Assembly: GCF_019679475.1 (NCBI RefSeq) | Contig: NZ_JAIEZP010000001.1 | Location: 3,162,001 to 3,226,000 of the forward strand | Origin: Hyphomonas sediminis | GTDB taxonomy: Bacteria; Pseudomonadota; Alphaproteobacteria; Caulobacterales; Hyphomonadaceae | Reading direction: 5' to 3' | DNA: 64,000 bases | Part shown: positions 17,419 to 26,281 of the stretch, piece after piece | Layout of the letters: each line of letters begins with the position of its first letter | Position numbering within the stretch: position 1 is the first letter of the stretch | Program-made: the position numbers and the translations under genes | The notes under the pieces: generated by a model | Seen by the model: the letters and a program-made list of their open reading frames with translations, nothing else | Databases searched by the model: none | What the model was told of the DNA's origin: nothing

Positions 17419-18990
17419 TCAGCCCGTCTTGGCGGCGCTGCCGCCTTTTGTTTCGCGCACTTTGGCGATCTCCTCGACAACCTTCTTCTCGACTGACGAG
17501 AGCCCCTGCTGGACATGCTGGATATGTGTTTCCAGCCATTCGCGGGTCAGGTTCAGTGCCATGATGTTCTGCTCGATTGCCTTGATCGCGGCATTCGCCT
17601 GCGTGCGTTCCTTGGAGAGATCGAAGGGCGGAAGTTGCGGCGTCAGGATCTCATCGAAATAGACCGGGCATGCGGCCTGCTCGCCCAGCTTGTCACGAAG
17701 TTGATTGCGCTGGCGGCGGTGGGCCTGACGATAAGCAACCTTCAGGCCGCGCTCCTGGTCCGCCGCCTTGGCGGCAATCGCGACCGCCATATCCCGCCGC
17801 GCCTCGATAACGTTCATCGCCTTTTCGATTTCCCGCTTGGCCTGCGAATGGCGCGAAAGCTGCGTTTCGAACCAGAGACGGCTGGCGGAGAAATAATCCG
17901 AGAGATCACTTCGCAGGTCTTCCCGAAGCTGCTGGCGTCGCTCATAGGCTTTACGCTCCTTGCGCCAGACGCGACCGTAACCTGGATACTTATCCGAAAT
18001 GCGATCATACCCCTCATAAACGGCGATAGAGAACACCGTCAGCCCAAGGATAAGCAGGGCAAGGGCCACGAAACTATCGAGCCCAAATATGTTCGGAAAC
18101 ATCTCGCGGATGACTGCGCCAGGCGGGATTTCAAACATTGAAAATTCAGCAAGACGCCCGGCAGCGTCGGCAGCAACCAGCGCATGCTCTACGGCATCCC
18201 GGTAGTGAGCAACGAAGAAGTTGAGAAAGATGCCGCAAAGGATCGCAATGCCGGCAATCACACCGCCCATGATCTTGGCGGACTGGGCCGGATGGTTGAG
18301 ATAGCGCAGACCGAAAAAGCCGGCGACAACACCGAACAGAACGTTCACTGCCGAGACACCAAAGGCGATCATCAAACCACCAATTAGCCCGGACGACTGC
18401 GCATCTTTGAAAAGCAGCGCATTGAAAGCGCCTTCGATGAGCATCACGAACATCAGGATTGCGATCGCCTGCTCGACATTTTTCTTGATGTCCGGCGTAC
18501 GCTGCCCGATCTGTTCGCCATGCCGCTCGCGGAAGCTCTGCAGCTCGATTATAGCCGCAGAATGGGTGGATTTTGCGTCTTCCGTATCGTCCAGCTCGTA
18601 ATGGCGGAACTCGTGTTCTTCCGCCTTGATGGCTTCGCGCAGCTGGTCCGGGTGAATGTCGCTGGGCGTCTGGTCCTGAATGTAGTTGCGCACCTTCGCG
18701 GCAGTTGTAGACATCCATGTCCCGAGTCCGCGGCGCACTTCTTCAGCGCGCTCGGCAATCATCTGCTCGCGCTCGCTCCACTGGTCTTGCGTCACCGCCT
18801 CGGAAACGGGAATGGCATCGGTCGCGTCCTTGCGCGCCTCTTTCCGGGTGATGCCACGGCTCAGCCCAAGATCGCCCTTGGCCCGTTTTCCCCTCAATCC
18901 GTGAGCGGAAAGCTCATTGCGATCATCGAAGGGCTTTACGGGATGTTCAAACCCGGTGTCCGTGCCCCAGCGCACAGTCTTCTTTCTCAT
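17419..18990 (-). CDS. Unknown multi-pass membrane protein with long coiled coils
   Basis: This 523-aa protein is not recognised. A soluble charged N-terminus (1-170) precedes four predicted membrane segments (about 173-192, 202-228, 239-262, 305-325), with a roughly 40-residue loop between the third and fourth. The C-terminal 190 residues are strongly charged and helical, with coiled-coil character at about 340-435 and 465-515 (ERRQQLREDLRSDL; REIEKAMNVIEARRDM; GLSSVEKKVVEEI). No enzyme motif is seen. It is the first gene of a two-gene operon with the von Willebrand A-like protein. A structural or signalling membrane scaffold is likely. Confidence 0.7.
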   Translation of the reverse strand: MRKKTVRWGTDTGFEHPVKPFDDRNELSAHGLRGKRAKGDLGLSRGITRKEARKDATDAIPVSEAVTQDQWSEREQMIAERAEEVRRGLGTWMSTTAAKVRNYIQDQTPSDIHPDQLREAIKAEEHEFRHYELDDTEDAKSTHSAAIIELQSFRERHGEQIGQRTPDIKKNVEQAIAILMFVMLIEGAFNALLFKDAQSSGLIGGLMIAFGVSAVNVLFGVVAGFFGLRYLNHPAQSAKIMGGVIAGIAILCGIFLNFFVAHYRDAVEHALVAADAAGRLAEFSMFEIPPGAVIREMFPNIFGLDSFVALALLILGLTVFSIAVYEGYDRISDKYPGYGRVWRKERKAYERRQQLREDLRSDLSDYFSASRLWFETQLSRHSQAKREIEKAMNVIEARRDMAVAIAAKAADQERGLKVAYRQAHRRQRNQLRDKLGEQAACPVYFDEILTPQLPPFDLSKERTQANAAIKAIEQNIMALNLTREWLETHIQHVQQGLSSVEKKVVEEIAKVRETKGGSAAKTG

Positions 18991-19171
18991 CGCAAACCTC
19001 TCGCCTCAAACGATCCCAATTGTTCAGCCCACACGAGAGGGTCTGGCCGGAGGCTTAACAAGAGTCTAAGCGAAGGCTCGCCTCGCCAAAACGTAATGTT
19101 TGTTAACGGACAAATGAAGCGGGACGTCACCTCTCATGTTCTCAAGGCACTAGCGGCGCGCGCCTCCCATC

Positions 19172-19191
19172 CTGTTGCAATCACGCAACAG
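19172..19191. promoter_or_regulatory. 7-bp inverted repeat upstream of the unknown membrane operon
   Basis: CTGTTGC (19172-19178) and GCAACAG (19185-19191) form a perfect inverted repeat with a 6-bp centre, about 180 bp before the 523-aa protein start (minus strand) and 44 bp past the end of the preceding gene. It could be an operator; there is no U tract for a terminator. Confidence 0.35.
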
Positions 19192-19235
19192 CGGCCCGGT
19201 AACATCCTGATAACGGTTGTGGCAGAACTCCGCCC

Positions 19236-20171
19236 TCAGGCGGCAATCTTCTCTTTCAACAGAGAAAGAAGCTCCGTACCCGATTGGTAGGCGACCAATA
19301 TATCACCGCTGGAAAGATATGTGGTCGGCACGCCGAGGCGCGTTGCCTCTGCCTCAAATCCGGACTTCCAAGTGTCAGTCGTCTCTGTGCCGGAGATGGC
19401 GAGCGCCGGCACAGACGAGAACAGGCCATCCCGCAGGAAGGGGTCGCCCTTTAGCGAGGGCTGAAGCTCCTGCTGCCAGGTGTCGTGATGGATCGCGCTG
19501 GCCACTTCCCATGCCTCGGCCATCTCGCGCGGATAGGCTTTGACATAGGCGATATCGCCGGGACTTTTCTGGAAGCAGGTCTGGTAAAACCACTGACTGC
19601 CAAACTGGCGGCCGGCCTGGCGGATTGCGCCGAGGGAAATCCGCGCGCCGGCCCGGCTCTCGATGGTCTGCGAGAGGAGACGGCCAAACCAGGCGGGCCG
19701 GAACTCGCCCATCACATCGCGATTGAAGACGCAGTTGGCGAACATATTGAAGGTCACCCGCCGCGATTTCACCGCAAGGCGCGCGCCTATCGGATTTGCC
19801 GAGCCGACTGAAACGAGAATGATGTTCTCAAGGCCGGCCTCCTCGAAAAACGCCTCCACGATGGCAGCCTGCTGATCGACGCTGCAGGCGGCATCCGACG
19901 CGCCAAAGCCCGGCCGGCGGATGGAATAGACCCCGAACCCCGCGCTGGCCGCATCAATACAGAAGCCCCAGGGCGGCGAGGCGGGATATTCAATAGATGT
20001 GAGGAAGATCAGCGGTCGCAGATGATCTACGCCAAACTGCATGTATTCCAGGGAAGTGCCCGCTTCACCCACTTTTGCCGTCTGCCAGTAGCGCAGAACG
20101 CGCTTGCGGTCCCCGATCTGGTCAAGGCGATTTGCCTGCGGCGGCAAGATGCGGGGTCGGAACAAGCCCAT
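19236..20171 (-). CDS. Alpha/beta-hydrolase-fold protein, function unknown
   Basis: The protein (311 aa from the ATG at 20171; a TTG at 20285 would give 349 aa) has an alpha/beta-hydrolase layout: an early strand LRPLIFLTSIEYP, then GVYSIRRPGFGASD, a nucleophile-elbow-like LVSVGSANPIGARLA (Ser in VGSAN rather than GxSxG), and a late strand VPALAISGTETTD where the acid residue would lie. The final catalytic His is not clear, so activity is uncertain. It is not obviously linked to its neighbours. I chose the internal ATG because similarity to the fold begins after it; no strong ribosome site supports either start. Confidence 0.55.
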   Translation of the reverse strand: MGLFRPRILPPQANRLDQIGDRKRVLRYWQTAKVGEAGTSLEYMQFGVDHLRPLIFLTSIEYPASPPWGFCIDAASAGFGVYSIRRPGFGASDAACSVDQQAAIVEAFFEEAGLENIILVSVGSANPIGARLAVKSRRVTFNMFANCVFNRDVMGEFRPAWFGRLLSQTIESRAGARISLGAIRQAGRQFGSQWFYQTCFQKSPGDIAYVKAYPREMAEAWEVASAIHHDTWQQELQPSLKGDPFLRDGLFSSVPALAISGTETTDTWKSGFEAEATRLGVPTTYLSSGDILVAYQSGTELLSLLKEKIAA

Positions 20172-20341
20172 GAAAATTTTACATACCGGATGATGGTTCC
20201 GGGGGGAATGCGCGAGTCGCGCAAACGGCGCAACAATTTCTCGTGAAACTATTCTCCCATCACTGAACGAGCATGTAAGCGGCAATCAGGCTACACAATT
20301 AGCGAAACACTCGTCTCGCGAGTTTTAGGCACCACCCTGCA

Positions 20342-21091
20342 CTAGGGCATCAGGGCCGTTTCCCAGCCGTCATATTGTCCGCCTGCCTCCTGCGCCTTGC
20401 GGGAAAGTGCCAGCGAGTGGCTCGAGATGTCGTTGAGCTGAAGCGTGCCGATGTGGTGCATCCGGACGAGCCAGAGCGGTCGATCCTCCCCCTCCGGCGG
20501 CGCGACTGTTACGGATTGATAGCCTGCGCCAGCTGCCCAGCCTGCAAACCCGCGCGCGCTGGCCTCGTCCCTGAAATAGCTCCAATGTTCGACGGATCGC
20601 GGCTTGCGTACATCGTCGCCGCGCTCAACCAGGGCCGCCTGCACCTCCATATCGCGCATCACCTGGCGGTCATCTTCAGACGGATAGAGATCATTCCAGT
20701 AAACCGCCTTGTCCGGATCAGGCTCGACATGGATTTCGGGCGTGTAGCCAGCGTCTGACGCCGCCGAGCGAAGGTCTGCCTCCAGACCATTCACTTCCGC
20801 CGGCAGCATCGAGAGCACCCAGCGCGCGCCATTGTTCGTTACCCGGCCAAGATATTCGCCGCCATGCCGGGTGATGATCTCGTCATAGCGCTCGTCGAGC
20901 TGGTTGAGGGGACCGGATTCTTCCTGCGTGGTCAGCCCGTCAGCGCGGGGCGATTTCAGCGGGATGCGGATCTTCATCGCCGTCACCAGCGGCAGGTCGT
21001 TGATCCGGTTCGCGATCCCGTCATTGAACACGATGGACGCGGGAAACCCGCCCATATCGGCAAAATACATCCGCCAGGCATCTTCAGACAT
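20342..21091 (-). CDS. DUF695-RraB fusion protein
   Basis: The 249-aa protein has an N-terminal half resembling DUF695 (MYFADMGGFPASIVFNDGIA, MKIRIPLKSPRADGL, LDERYDEIITRHGGEYLGRV) and a C-terminal half resembling RNase E inhibitor RraB (VEHWSYFRDEASARGFAGWA, GYQSVTV, WLVRMHHIGTL, HSLALSRKAQEAGGQYDGWE). RraB proteins bind RNase E and alter mRNA decay in enterobacteria. Whether this protein does so is unknown. It lies 28 bp after the amidohydrolase gene and may share its transcript. Confidence 0.8.
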   Translation of the reverse strand: MSEDAWRMYFADMGGFPASIVFNDGIANRINDLPLVTAMKIRIPLKSPRADGLTTQEESGPLNQLDERYDEIITRHGGEYLGRVTNNGARWVLSMLPAEVNGLEADLRSAASDAGYTPEIHVEPDPDKAVYWNDLYPSEDDRQVMRDMEVQAALVERGDDVRKPRSVEHWSYFRDEASARGFAGWAAGAGYQSVTVAPPEGEDRPLWLVRMHHIGTLQLNDISSHSLALSRKAQEAGGQYDGWETALMP

Positions 21092-21119
21092 CGGCAGGTC
21101 TCCTTCCTGTGGCGGTCAG

Positions 21120-23198
21120 TTATTCAGCCGGTGAGGGCGCTGTGACTTCGGGGACATCCGTAAACGGCGTAATCCCGAAATGGGGGTAAATCTCGCCAGG
21201 AAAATAAACGGTATGCCCCTTCGAAACGAGGCGGATGGTCTTGATGGCCTTGAAGTCCTCCAGCGGATTGCCGGGCACGAGAAGGAAATCAGCCTGTTTG
21301 CCTGGCTCGATCGATCCGATCTGCTCGCCAAGGCCCATATAGTCGGCGGCTTCCAGCGTGGCGCGGGAGAGGATTTCCGCCGGGGTGAAGCCGATATTCT
21401 GGTAAAGCTCCAGCTCCCGGTGCAGAGTCAGCGCGCCGCCAAGGTCTGTCCCGAACACGATGAACACGCCGCGATCCTTCATGCGTTGCAGCGTACCGGT
21501 GATCTGGTCGAACGCGCCGCGATAGGCAGCGTCTTCTTCCGGGCTATTGATGGCAGACCAGGCGGCCTTTGCCTCACGCTGCACGGCGACCGGCATATGG
21601 TCCACATAGTCGGCCATGCCCGCCTGAACCTCACCGTTGCGGGAGAGAAGCAGCGCTTCGTGGATGGCGTAAGTCGGGTCGATGGCAACGCCATTCTTTG
21701 CCATCAGATCGAGCGTATGGGTTACCGCCGGGCCGTCGAGGTCCACCTTTGGCAGGCGCTGCAGCGCGGTGAGGCGTAGCAGGGTGCGCGTGTCTTCCTC
21801 GGGGGCGAGCACCCAACCCAGCATTAGCTGGTTGATATGGGTCATCTCGTCATAGCCGGCTTCGACCATCGCGTCGGCATTGGTGAAGGCGGGCACGTGG
21901 CCGCTGACCCGCAGGCCGCGCTCCTTGGCGTGCTCGACAACGGCGGGCACCCAGGCGGGGTTCATGGAGTTGTAGATCTTGATCTGCCAGAAATCGCCCG
22001 CGTCAGCATACCAGTCGACCGCAGCAAGAGCCTCCTCCTCGCTGGTGACAAGGATGCCGTTATTCGAGTTGAACGGGCTCTTGCCTTCGATGAAGCCGGA
22101 GCGGACCACGCGTGGCCCGGCGAGCTTGCCCGCCTTGATCTTTCCGATCAGTTCACTGAGCACCGCATTGTCATTGCCCATATCGCGCACCAGCGTGACA
22201 CCGGCAGCGATATTCTTGAGGGCCGCGTCCTGCCCCAGATGGCCGTGCATCTCGATCAGGCCCGGCACGAGAGTTCCACCTTCGCCGTCCACCACATAGG
22301 CGTTCGCGGTATCGACTTCGCCTACGGTCACCGACGTGATCACGCCATCTTCGACCATCACAGTGGAGGCCGCTGAAAGCGCCTTGGCCACCGGATCGAA
22401 CACATGAACATTGGTGATTGCGAAGGGCGCGTCGAACTTGTGCGCGGTTTCGGCCTGGATGTTTTCCAGCCGCTCAGTGGAGAGGCGCGTGGCAAGCTCC
22501 TTGAGCTGATCATCAGCCTCTTCATAGCCTTCGCGCACAATGACGAGGCGCGGCGAGATCAACGCAAACAGGCCGCCATCTTCATCGGTGAGGAAATAGG
22601 TCGGGTCCACATCATCCCCGACGAGAGCGTAAGCGGTCGTCGCCACCGGGCCGCCTGCCCCGTCGATCCGCAATTTGTCCTGCGAGGTGATCGAGAGACT
22701 TCCTGCGGGCCAGGCTGGCATTTTCATGTCATCATCCGCCAGCAGCGCCTTTGCATATATTGCCAGTGCATAGGGCGAGGCATTCTGCGGAATATAGATG
22801 GCAGGCTCAGTCTTCGCAGCGGAGGCCGAGCCGGTGGTGTCGGTCCAGCTGGCGGTGCCATCGGTCAGGGTGAAGGTTTCGCGGATTTCGTTGCCAAAGG
22901 TGGTGGCGCCCTCGATGGTCCAGCTGGCCGGAAGCCCGTCTTCACCCAGCGTGATGGTCTCGGCGAGCGTCGGCCCACGGCCATTGTTGCGGTATTCGAA
23001 ATCGACCTTGACGGCGCTCCCTTCTGTCGTGGCAACAAGCTGGCCCAGCGTCTGGTCAAACAGGCGGACAGACCAGGTTTCGGTGACGGGCGCGGGCGCC
23101 GCCTCTGCCGCTTCCAGCGCAGGCGCCTCCACCTCATGCGCGCAGGCCCCCAGCACAAACAGCGCCGCCAGCGCCGTGCCGCCAAACCGTTTCAACAT
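21120..23198 (-). CDS. Lipoprotein amidohydrolase
   Basis: The 692-aa protein begins MLKRFGGTALAALFVLGACA, a lipoprotein signal with lipobox LGAC, so it is anchored outside the inner membrane. The N-terminal 280 residues are a separate region without recognised motif. The C-terminal amidohydrolase barrel has VPGLIEMHGHLGQDAA (HxH metal ligands), GVTLVRDMGND, RVSGHVPAFTNADA, DEMTHINQ and FGTDLGGALTLHRE (the last metal-binding Asp), followed by ADYMGLGEQIGSIEPGKQAD. It resembles imidazolonepropionase-like or prolidase-like hydrolases; substrate unknown. The start at 23198 was chosen for the signal peptide. Confidence 0.87.
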   Translation of the reverse strand: MLKRFGGTALAALFVLGACAHEVEAPALEAAEAAPAPVTETWSVRLFDQTLGQLVATTEGSAVKVDFEYRNNGRGPTLAETITLGEDGLPASWTIEGATTFGNEIRETFTLTDGTASWTDTTGSASAAKTEPAIYIPQNASPYALAIYAKALLADDDMKMPAWPAGSLSITSQDKLRIDGAGGPVATTAYALVGDDVDPTYFLTDEDGGLFALISPRLVIVREGYEEADDQLKELATRLSTERLENIQAETAHKFDAPFAITNVHVFDPVAKALSAASTVMVEDGVITSVTVGEVDTANAYVVDGEGGTLVPGLIEMHGHLGQDAALKNIAAGVTLVRDMGNDNAVLSELIGKIKAGKLAGPRVVRSGFIEGKSPFNSNNGILVTSEEEALAAVDWYADAGDFWQIKIYNSMNPAWVPAVVEHAKERGLRVSGHVPAFTNADAMVEAGYDEMTHINQLMLGWVLAPEEDTRTLLRLTALQRLPKVDLDGPAVTHTLDLMAKNGVAIDPTYAIHEALLLSRNGEVQAGMADYVDHMPVAVQREAKAAWSAINSPEEDAAYRGAFDQITGTLQRMKDRGVFIVFGTDLGGALTLHRELELYQNIGFTPAEILSRATLEAADYMGLGEQIGSIEPGKQADFLLVPGNPLEDFKAIKTIRLVSKGHTVYFPGEIYPHFGITPFTDVPEVTAPSPAE

Positions 23199-23387
23199 CG
23201 CAAAAATCCTCCCTGCCGCCGCTGCACCGATAAGGGCGCGGCCTCTTTGAAGGCATTGGTGACACATTGAGCCAGAGGTGGGAAGGCGCGAGAACAACCC
23301 GTAGGGTGGGTAGAGCGCAGCGAAACCCACCATTCAACGCCCGCAGCGAAGCAGTCCCCCCTCCGTCTGGCCGCTTCGCGTCCAGCC

Positions 23388-23464
23388 ACCTCCCCCGCTT
23401 TGCAGGGGAGGATAGAGGGTTCATCCGGGCGCTACATCATCCTCCCCTGCAAAGCGGGGGAGGT
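23388..23464. repeat. Perfect 26-bp inverted repeat in an intergenic region
   Basis: Arms at 23388-23413 and 23439-23464 are exact reverse complements around a 25-bp loop; each contains CCTCCCCCGC and TTTGCAGGGGAGG. The surrounding gap (23199-23505) also carries GGTGGGTAGAGCGCAGCG and GTCCCGAAGGGACGGAGG motifs commonly scattered in proteobacterial genomes. It could act as a terminator-like structure for pccB transcription read-through or be a mobile palindromic unit. No gene is seen in the gap. Confidence 0.8.
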
Positions 23465-23505
23465 GTCCCGAAGGGACGGAGGGGGCTACGCGCTTTCGGT
23501 TATTC

Positions 23506-25038
23506 CTAAAGCGGAATATTATCGTGCTTCTTCCACGGATTGCTGAGAGACTTGCCCTTCAGCATGCGGAGCGAGTTGGCGACGCGCTTGCGGGTGTTGT
23601 GGGGCATGATGATGTCGTCGATATAGCCACGCTTCGCCGCCACATAGGGGTTTGCGAAGTTGGTTTCGTATTCCTTGGTGCGCGCGGCGAGCTTCTCCGG
23701 ATCGCCGGCTTCCTTGCGGAAGATGATTTCCACGGCGCCCTTGGCGCCCATCACGGCGATCTCAGCCGTCGGCCAGGCATAGTTCACATCGCCGCGAAGG
23801 TGCTTGGAGCTCATCACGTCATACGCGCCGCCATAGGCCTTCCGCGTAATGACGGTAACTTTCGGAACGGTGGCTTCGGCATAGGCAAACAGCAGCTTGG
23901 CGCCGTGCTTGATGAGGCCGCCGTATTCCTGCTTGGTGCCCGGCATGAAGCCCGGAACGTCAACAAAGGTGACGAGCGGAATGTTGAAACAGTCGCAGAA
24001 GCGCACGAAACGGGCCGCCTTGCGGGAGGCATCGATATCCAGAACGCCGGCCAGCGTCATCGGCTGGTTGGCGACCACGCCAACGGTCGAGCCTTCGATG
24101 CGGGCGAAACCGCAAATGATGTTGCCGCCGAATTGCGGGCTGACTTCGAAGAAATCGCCTTCATCGACGACCTTCACGATCAGCTCTTTCATGTCGTAAG
24201 GCGTGTTCGGGTTCGGCGGAACCAGCGTGTCGAGGCTGGCTTCCTGACGATCGAACGTGTCGTGCACCGGACGCACCGGAACCGTATCGCGGTTCGACAG
24301 TGGCAGGAAATCGACCAGGCGGCGGATCTGAACCAGCGCCTCGATGTCGTTTTCGAACGCGCCGTCCACAACGCCGGATTTCTTGGCGTGAACGGAAGCG
24401 CCGCCGAGCGACTCGTGGGTCACTTCCTCATTGGTCACCGTCTTCACGACATCGGGACCGGTCACGTACATGTAGGAGGTGTCCTTCACCATGAAGATGA
24501 AGTCCGTCAGCGCGGGGGAGTAAACGTCGCCGCCGGCGCAGGGGCCCATGATGACAGATATCTGCGGAATGACGCCGGAGGAGAGCACGTTTTCCATGAA
24601 GATGTCGGCATAGCCCGCCAGAGAATCGACACCTTCCTGGATGCGCGCGCCGCCGGCATCGAAGATGCCGATCACGGGCGCGCCGTTGCGGGCGGCGGCC
24701 TGCTGGACCTTGACGATCTTTTCAGCGTGGGCGCGGCTGAGCGAGCCACCGAACACGGTGAAGTCTTTGGAAAAGACATAGACGAGGCGGCCGTTGATCG
24801 TGCCGTGGCCGGTGACAACGCCGTCGCCGGGGATTTTCTGCTCTTCCATGCCGAAATCCGAGCAGCGATGCTCGACGAACATGTCGTACTCTTCGAAGCT
24901 GCCTTCATCGAGCAGGACAGCAATCCGCTCGCGGGCCGTCAGCTTGCCCTTGGCGTGCTGGCTGTCGATGCGGGCCTGACCGCCGCCGATGCGGGCGCTG
25001 GCCCGTTTCTCTTCAAGAGCCTCGATGAGATCCTGCAT
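23506..25038 (-). CDS. pccB: Propionyl-CoA carboxylase beta chain (carboxyltransferase)
   Basis: The 510-aa protein transfers carboxyl from biotin to propionyl-CoA, forming methylmalonyl-CoA. It has [92 protein letters not shown], and the C-terminal [11 protein letters not shown], a typical PccB ending. The ATG at 25038 has AAGGAG upstream. The biotin-carrying alpha chain gene is not in this window. Acetyl-CoA carboxylase activity of a relaxed-specificity enzyme cannot be excluded. Confidence 0.94.
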   Translation of the reverse strand: MQDLIEALEEKRASARIGGGQARIDSQHAKGKLTARERIAVLLDEGSFEEYDMFVEHRCSDFGMEEQKIPGDGVVTGHGTINGRLVYVFSKDFTVFGGSLSRAHAEKIVKVQQAAARNGAPVIGIFDAGGARIQEGVDSLAGYADIFMENVLSSGVIPQISVIMGPCAGGDVYSPALTDFIFMVKDTSYMYVTGPDVVKTVTNEEVTHESLGGASVHAKKSGVVDGAFENDIEALVQIRRLVDFLPLSNRDTVPVRPVHDTFDRQEASLDTLVPPNPNTPYDMKELIVKVVDEGDFFEVSPQFGGNIICGFARIEGSTVGVVANQPMTLAGVLDIDASRKAARFVRFCDCFNIPLVTFVDVPGFMPGTKQEYGGLIKHGAKLLFAYAEATVPKVTVITRKAYGGAYDVMSSKHLRGDVNYAWPTAEIAVMGAKGAVEIIFRKEAGDPEKLAARTKEYETNFANPYVAAKRGYIDDIIMPHNTRKRVANSLRMLKGKSLSNPWKKHDNIPL

Positions 25039-25193
25039 GCCGCCCTGCTCCTTCAATCCGTCAGATTTTCGCTGTTCCGCGTGACTGAATAGCCCGTCCG
25101 CGCGGCTTGGCAAGCTCGCGCAAGGTCAACAAAGCTATGCGCCCCGGACATGCTGGCCGGGGCGCTTCTGGGATTTATCAGAATGACGTTACG

Positions 25194-25709
25194 TTACCAG
25201 CGGCGCCCCGGAGGCGGACCTTTGCGATAACCGCGGTGAGATGGCACCCCGTCCACCGAAACCACGCGGCCCCGGCGGACCTCACAGCTGACGCGCGTTT
25301 CAATGTCGCGGCGGCGGGTCTCGAACTCAACTTCGTCGAAAGTCACGGCGAAACCGTAGGGGCCGAGCTGGCGGATGCGGATGTCGTCGTCAAAATCGAC
25401 ATCATAGAAACCAGCGCGCCGCCCCTCCTGACGGACAGCCGCGCGGCAAGCCTGCGTGGCGTCACGGCGGAGCTCGCGGACCTGACGGTCGGTCTGGCCC
25501 CACTCATTGCGGCCATTGTAGCGCGGGCCACGGAAATCATCGTGGTCGTAGCGCGATCCCGAGGTGAGGGTGACCTGGCCGCCAAGCAGCGGCACTTCGA
25601 CCTTTGCGACGGTGCCCCGCGGGGCATCGGCAGCGGCGGGGAGAGCGAAGAGCGACGGCGCAGCAAGCGCAACGACGGCGGCTCCAAGAGTTCTGATGGG
25701 CTTCATCAT
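25194..25709 (-). CDS. Exported protein of unknown function
   Basis: The protein of about 171 aa starts MMKPIRTLGAAVVALAAPSL and ends its signal peptide near ALPAAADA, so it is exported. The mature part is Arg- and Asp-rich (SRYDHDDFRGPRYNGRNEWG, TQACRAAVRQEG, VSCEVRRGRVVSVDGVPSHR) with two conserved-looking Cys that could form a disulphide. No family is recognised. Start could be either of two adjacent ATGs (25709 or 25706). Confidence 0.65.
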   Translation of the reverse strand: MMKPIRTLGAAVVALAAPSLFALPAAADAPRGTVAKVEVPLLGGQVTLTSGSRYDHDDFRGPRYNGRNEWGQTDRQVRELRRDATQACRAAVRQEGRRAGFYDVDFDDDIRIRQLGPYGFAVTFDEVEFETRRRDIETRVSCEVRRGRVVSVDGVPSHRGYRKGPPPGRRW

Positions 25710-25811
25710 GGGAACAGGAAAACACAGCGCCCCCAAACCCGCCCTGAAGCGCGCGTTCATTCCCGGTTTCAGCCCGGTTCACCTTCGTTCACGCGGATTG
25801 GCTCAATTAAT

Positions 25812-25880
25812 TTAGTGAGCAATCGCTTACTTCGCCATATTTTTGCCTCAATTAAAAGTAAGTGATTGATTGCTCACTAA
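25812..25880. promoter_or_regulatory. Palindromic operator upstream of the exported two-gene operon
   Basis: TTAGTGAGCAATC (25812-25824) is repeated in inverse as GATTGCTCACTAA (25868-25880). Inside the first arm, AGTGAGC-AATC-GCTTACT is itself a near palindrome typical of TetR-type operators. The pair encloses an AT-rich segment (ATATTTTTGCCTC), a likely promoter. It lies 60 bp before the ATG at 25940 and also near the divergent gene at 25709. Confidence 0.7.
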
Positions 25881-25939
25881 TGAGCGCCCCACTTTCAGGC
25901 GAACATGCCGGGGCCGATCTTTCAGGAAGGACCGAACCA

Positions 25940-26278
25940 ATGACCACCCGCCCGATAGCGCCCTATTGTGCCGCGACGTTTCTGGCCGCCACCCTCATTG
26001 CCGCCCCGGCCAGTGCCGACAGTTTCCAGAATGCCTCTGCCGCATCCCAGGACAGCGCAGAAGCCTCCGCCCGGCTGGCCGCATCCGGTATCCAACTGAC
26101 GCTTGGCGCTGTGGCCGTGCCGTTGGAAGTTGCCGGCGAGCTTGTGACAGCAACTGGCGAAGCGACGACCTGGGTGGCGGAAGGTTTGTGGACGGCGGCG
26201 AACGAGCCCCTCACGATTTCGGATGAAGTGCTGAGCGCTGTCCCGCCTCCGGCCCTCAGCACCGCAGAAGGAAACTGA
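25940..26278 (+). CDS. Small exported protein of unknown function
   Basis: The 112-aa protein has a signal peptide (TTRPIAPYCAATFLAATLIA, cleavage near APASA-DS), then an Ala/Ser-rich stretch (NASAASQDSAEASARLAASG) and a hydrophobic-amphipathic segment (IQLTLGAVAVPLEVAGELV). AAGGACCGAACC precedes the ATG. It ends 3 bp before the DUF2145-like gene, so they are cotranscribed behind the palindromic operator. Family not recognised. Confidence 0.7.
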   Translation: MTTRPIAPYCAATFLAATLIAAPASADSFQNASAASQDSAEASARLAASGIQLTLGAVAVPLEVAGELVTATGEATTWVAEGLWTAANEPLTISDEVLSAVPPPALSTAEGN

Positions 26279-26281
26279 GAA

